17,729 nt of DNA from VGCC01 sp040381195 (GTDB taxonomy: Bacteria > Actinomycetota > Actinomycetes > S36-B12), in contig JBEIHR010000035.1 of the NCBI GenBank assembly GCA_040381195.1, positions 1-17,729 of the forward strand. Reading direction: 5' to 3'. This document shows positions 16,118 to 17,729 of the stretch, piece by piece. How positions within the stretch are numbered: position 1 is the stretch's first letter; every line of letters begins with the position of its first letter. A program made the position numbers and the translations under genes. Below the pieces are notes generated by a model that did not search any database, was not told the DNA's origin, and saw only the letters and a program-made list of their open reading frames with translations.

Positions 16118-16126
16118 TGTGGACAA
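16118..16126 (-). promoter_or_regulatory. DnaA-box-like sequence upstream of ssb
   Basis: TTGTCCACA on the minus strand equals the DnaA-box consensus reported for Streptomyces and Mycobacterium. It lies 95 bp upstream of the ssb start, directly after the stop codon of the 74-residue gene. A single such box can occur by chance. Confidence 0.4.
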
Positions 16127-16351
16127 TCAGTCCTTCCCGAGCATCTTCCGGATCGTCATGCGGGGGATGTCGGTGACCGACGAGACCTTGTTCTCGGTGA
16201 GCAGGCCCTTCTTGACCGATTCCACAACGAGGGCGGCGAGCACGTTGCGCGCAGCGCGCTCCTTCTTCTTGGCGGCCTTCCAATCCTTGGCCGCCTTTTG
16301 GAGAGCCTTCTTCGCCGACGTGTCGTTGGACAGTCCCCCCACGGCGCTCAC
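16127..16351 (-). CDS. Small basic protein with helix-turn-helix-like C-terminus
   Basis: An unrecognised 74-residue protein. Residues 13-35 form a Lys/Ala-rich, very basic helix (K-K-A-L-Q-K-A-A-K, then K-K-K-E-R-A-A-R). Residues 36-48 continue as an amphipathic helix. Residues 50-72 (L-L-T-E-N-K-V-S through I-P-R-M-T-I-R-K-M-L-G) have the spacing of a helix-turn-helix with a recognition helix starting near P63. DNA binding, either as a small regulator or as a histone-like protein, is inferred only. The start is GTG; GTGA overlaps the stop of the upstream 77-residue gene by 4 nt, so the two are co-translated. The gene lies next to ssb and downstream of an operator-like array, which fits an autoregulator, but no family could be assigned. 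Confidence 0.7.
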   Translation of the reverse strand: MSAVGGLSNDTSAKKALQKAAKDWKAAKKKERAARNVLAALVVESVKKGLLTENKVSSVTDIPRMTIRKMLGKD

Positions 16352-16581
16352 GCCGTGACCGGCAGTTGGTCTGCCAAGGGGGCGAGCCGCTCATGCATCT
16401 CGTGCCACTCCAACGCCTCATCGATGAACGGGGTGTCGAAGTGGGCACCGCATGTGCAGTCGAGGGTGAAGCGGCAAATCGCGTAGCAGAAGTCCGAGGT
16501 GACCCGATGCAGATCCACGGGACTCTCGGGAGTGCGGACGGATTCGGCCTTCGGGGAACGATGGAGCCAGCGGATATTCAT
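16348..16581 (-). CDS. Small Cys/His-rich protein, probable zinc binder
   Basis: An unrecognised 77-residue protein. The N-terminal about 30 residues are basic and likely disordered (R-W-L-H-R-S-P-K). The core holds C32-x3-C36, C42-T-C44-G and H60-x2-H63, a pattern suggesting a single zinc site or small zinc ribbon, followed by an acidic helix (D54 to E64). Two starts are in frame. ATG 16581 is preferred because GGAGG (16590-16594) lies 8 nt before it; ATG 16596 is itself part of that Shine-Dalgarno context. It is the first gene of a two-gene unit with the 74-residue basic protein (4-nt overlap). Its promoter carries a TATAGT -10 box inside a tandem-repeat/palindrome array. Function is unknown. 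Confidence 0.7.
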   Translation of the reverse strand: MNIRWLHRSPKAESVRTPESPVDLHRVTSDFCYAICRFTLDCTCGAHFDTPFIDEALEWHEMHERLAPLADQLPVTA

Positions 16582-16603
16582 GGGAAGCACCTCCATGTGT
16601 CGG

Positions 16604-16649
16604 CCTGTCTAGTCCAGAACTATACACCTGTCTTGTCCAGTACTAGACG
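16604..16649. repeat. Tandem 23-bp direct repeat in a divergent promoter region
   Basis: Copy 1 (16604-16626) and copy 2 (16627-16649) agree at 19 of 23 positions; the core is CCTGTCT(A/T)GTCCAG. The copies abut with no spacer. Copy 1 contains the TATAGT -10 box of the small-gene operon, and copy 2 occupies the spacer and start of the -35 region. The layout is like adjacent binding sites for a regulator. Confidence 0.75.
16619..16624 (-). promoter_or_regulatory. -10 box of the small-gene operon
   Basis: TATAGT on the minus strand is close to the TATAAT consensus. It would start transcription near 16612, giving a leader of about 30 nt with a Shine-Dalgarno before ATG 16581. The -35 position falls inside the palindrome at 16634-16663. 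Confidence 0.55.
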
Positions 16650-16663
16650 TCTAGGTCTGGACA
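16634..16663. promoter_or_regulatory. Interrupted 30-bp palindrome, probable operator
   Basis: A perfect 12-bp palindrome CTAGACGTCTAG (16643-16654) is flanked at equal 2-bp distance by the inverted arms TGTCCAG (16634-16640) and CTGGACA (16657-16663). All share one centre at 16648/16649. The left arm belongs to direct-repeat copy 2. It lies between the small-gene operon and the PLD gene and could regulate both. Confidence 0.65.
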
Positions 16664-16683
16664 GTGTGAGGCCCGGTGATTCG

Positions 16684-16689
16684 TAGAAT
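16684..16689 (+). promoter_or_regulatory. -10 box, leaderless PLD-like gene promoter
   Basis: TAGAAT lies 6 nt before the ATG at 16696, the spacing expected for a leaderless mRNA. A TGGACA sequence (16658-16663) resembles a -35 box but the spacer would be 20 bp. That sequence is also the right arm of the palindrome. Confidence 0.5.
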
Positions 16690-16695
16690 CCCGAG

Positions 16696-17729
16696 ATGCG
16701 TCGGTTGACCACCTTTCTTGTGGCGCTCTGTGCCCTGATCTGGGCCCTGGCCCCGACTGCCCAGGCCTCCCCGAGTCTTGAACCGGCGACTTCCCAGGTG
16801 GAGCTCCACGTGCAGCCCAGCGATGGCTACCGCCCGATCATCGAGTTCATCCGCTCCGCGCGACAGACATTGGACTTCACGATTTACCAATTCAACGATG
16901 GACGCATCGCTCGCGAGCTCAAGGCGGCGAAACGACGGGGCGTGGACGTCAGGGTCATGTTCACCTGGCAGGTCTTCCCTGCCGGGAGCAACCTGTGGGA
17001 TCCGTTCAGCCCCAACTACAACACCAACATGCCGACGTTCAACGCACTGCAGAAGGCCGGGATCGATGTTCGCCTGAGCCCGTTCTTCTATACCTACAGC
17101 CACGAGAAGACGATGATCGCCGACGGGCGCAGCAGTAACGGACGCGCGCTCATCATGGACTTCAACGCCCAACCCTCCTACCTCACCCCCACACCCGGTC
17201 TCCTCGGCACGCGTGGCTTCGCGGTCACGACGTCGAACATCGGCGATGTCCGGGAGATCCAGGAGGTGTTCGACGCGGACTGGGAGAGGCGCCCGCCCCG
17301 GGCCTTCACGAGTCCCAGCCTGGTGTGGTCGCCCAACGGCGTCGGGTACCTGCCGAAGTCCCAGGGCAAGGACAGGATTTTCGCGCTCATAGACAAGTCC
17401 ACCAAGTCACTCGATCTCTATGTCCTCTTGCTGGACTACCTGCCCTTCCAGGACAGACTGATCGCCGCCGAGAAGCGGGGCGTGGACGTGCGCATCATCA
17501 CGAACACGAACCCCAAGCCGATGTCCTTCGAACAACTAAGTCAACTTGTTGCTGCCGGTGTGGAGTTCCGGTTCGATCCCACCTACGCCGGTGGCCCGGT
17601 TTTCATCCACTCCAAAGCGATCATCCGCGACGCGGGAACCAGAAACGCCATGGCGTTCGTGGGCTCACAGAATTCCGGGGACAACGTGTCGATGAATTCC
17701 GAGCGCGAGCTTGGCATCCTCCTCGGCAA
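16696..17729 (+). CDS. Secreted phospholipase D-like protein, two HKD motifs (3' end outside window)
   Basis: The frame is open from ATG 16696 to the window end: 344 codons with no stop, so the gene is cut off. Residues 1-25 are a Sec signal peptide (M-R-R-L-T-T, a hydrophobic core, then A-Q-A before S-P-S). The mature part has two PLD repeats: H136-x-K138-x4-D143 with N and S residues downstream, and H305-x-K307-x4-D312 followed by G-S-Q-N-S. This is the PLD/nuclease superfamily, which acts through a phospho-histidine intermediate on phospholipids or nucleic acids; the substrate cannot be assigned. Export suggests an extracellular or cell-envelope role. It is transcribed away from the small-gene operon, with the palindromic array between them. 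A leaderless-type -10 box precedes it. At most the last part of the catalytic domain is missing. Confidence 0.88.
   Translation, partial: MRRLTTFLVALCALIWALAPTAQASPSLEPATSQVELHVQPSDGYRPIIEFIRSARQTLDFTIYQFNDGRIARELKAAKRRGVDVRVMFTWQVFPAGSNLWDPFSPNYNTNMPTFNALQKAGIDVRLSPFFYTYSHEKTMIADGRSSNGRALIMDFNAQPSYLTPTPGLLGTRGFAVTTSNIGDVREIQEVFDADWERRPPRAFTSPSLVWSPNGVGYLPKSQGKDRIFALIDKSTKSLDLYVLLLDYLPFQDRLIAAEKRGVDVRIITNTNPKPMSFEQLSQLVAAGVEFRFDPTYAGGPVFIHSKAIIRDAGTRNAMAFVGSQNSGDNVSMNSERELGILLG

Noticed and set aside
16118..16126. Replication origin at the DnaA-box-like sequence
   Set aside because: Only one good and one poor box are present, there is no AT-rich unwinding region, and dnaA, dnaN and gyrB are not nearby.
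16127..16581. Type II toxin-antitoxin pair
   Set aside because: The overlap and HTH-like protein invite the idea, but neither protein resembles a known toxin fold (no PIN, RelE, MazF or HEPN residues) and the Cys/His pattern looks structural.
16604..16663. CRISPR array or integrase attachment site
   Set aside because: The two repeat copies abut with no spacers, and there is no cas or integrase gene; promoter geometry explains the repeats better.

Overview
The window is a dense, high-GC stretch of chromosome from an actinobacterium. The lineage call rests on gene content (DUF3159, DUF5130, group II globin GlbO, a Rv2466c-like DsbA-fold protein, EttA beside an SSB paralogue), on frequent GTG starts and on promoters of the leaderless type. 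From memory, gene order follows the Mycobacterium tuberculosis Rv2464c-Rv2478c neighbourhood closely: nei1, DsbA-like, pepN, DUF5130, glbO, aglA, Rv2474c-like, thioesterase, ettA, ssb. Genus cannot be fixed from the sequence alone; a less-studied or uncultured actinomycete is plausible.

Layout. 1-680: integral membrane DUF3159 protein, tail-to-tail with 677-1483. 677-3157 (minus): an operon reading DsbA-like oxidoreductase, PLP threonine-aldolase-like enzyme, Fpg/Nei DNA glycosylase. 3187-5733 (plus): aminopeptidase N, divergent from that operon. 5744-8488 (minus): MalQ then a membrane-anchored DUF5130 protein. 8533-12675 (plus): prolyl oligopeptidase, truncated haemoglobin and GH13 alpha-glucosidase in one tight operon. 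12680-15441 (minus): EttA, a hotdog thioesterase and an Rv2474c-like protein. 15510-16022 (minus): an SSB paralogue. 16127-16581 (minus): two small unrecognised genes, one Cys/His-rich and one Lys-rich with a helix-turn-helix-like end. 16696 to the window end (plus): a secreted two-HKD phospholipase D-like protein, cut by the window edge.

Most genes are housekeeping: peptide turnover (PepN, POP), alpha-glucan breakdown (MalQ, AglA), base-excision repair and ssDNA binding, thiol redox, and ribosome throttling. Two differences from the mycobacterial order stand out. A threonine-aldolase-like gene occupies the slot of rpiB, and the large NAD-glutamate dehydrogenase gene is absent between ettA and the thioesterase gene.

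The least ordinary part is 16118-16695. It holds a near-perfect actinobacterial DnaA-box sequence upstream of ssb, the two overlapping small genes, and an operator-like array. The array is a 23-bp tandem direct repeat merging into a 30-bp interrupted palindrome, laid over the promoter of the small genes and facing the promoter of the PLD gene. This looks like a compact, autoregulated cassette and is my best candidate for something undescribed.

First genes of transcription units mostly have a TANNNT box 6-8 nt before the start codon and no Shine-Dalgarno, which suggests leaderless mRNAs. Internal genes start by stop/start overlap or from a Shine-Dalgarno. No RNA genes, insertion sequences, CRISPR arrays or gene-free stretches above 300 bp were seen.
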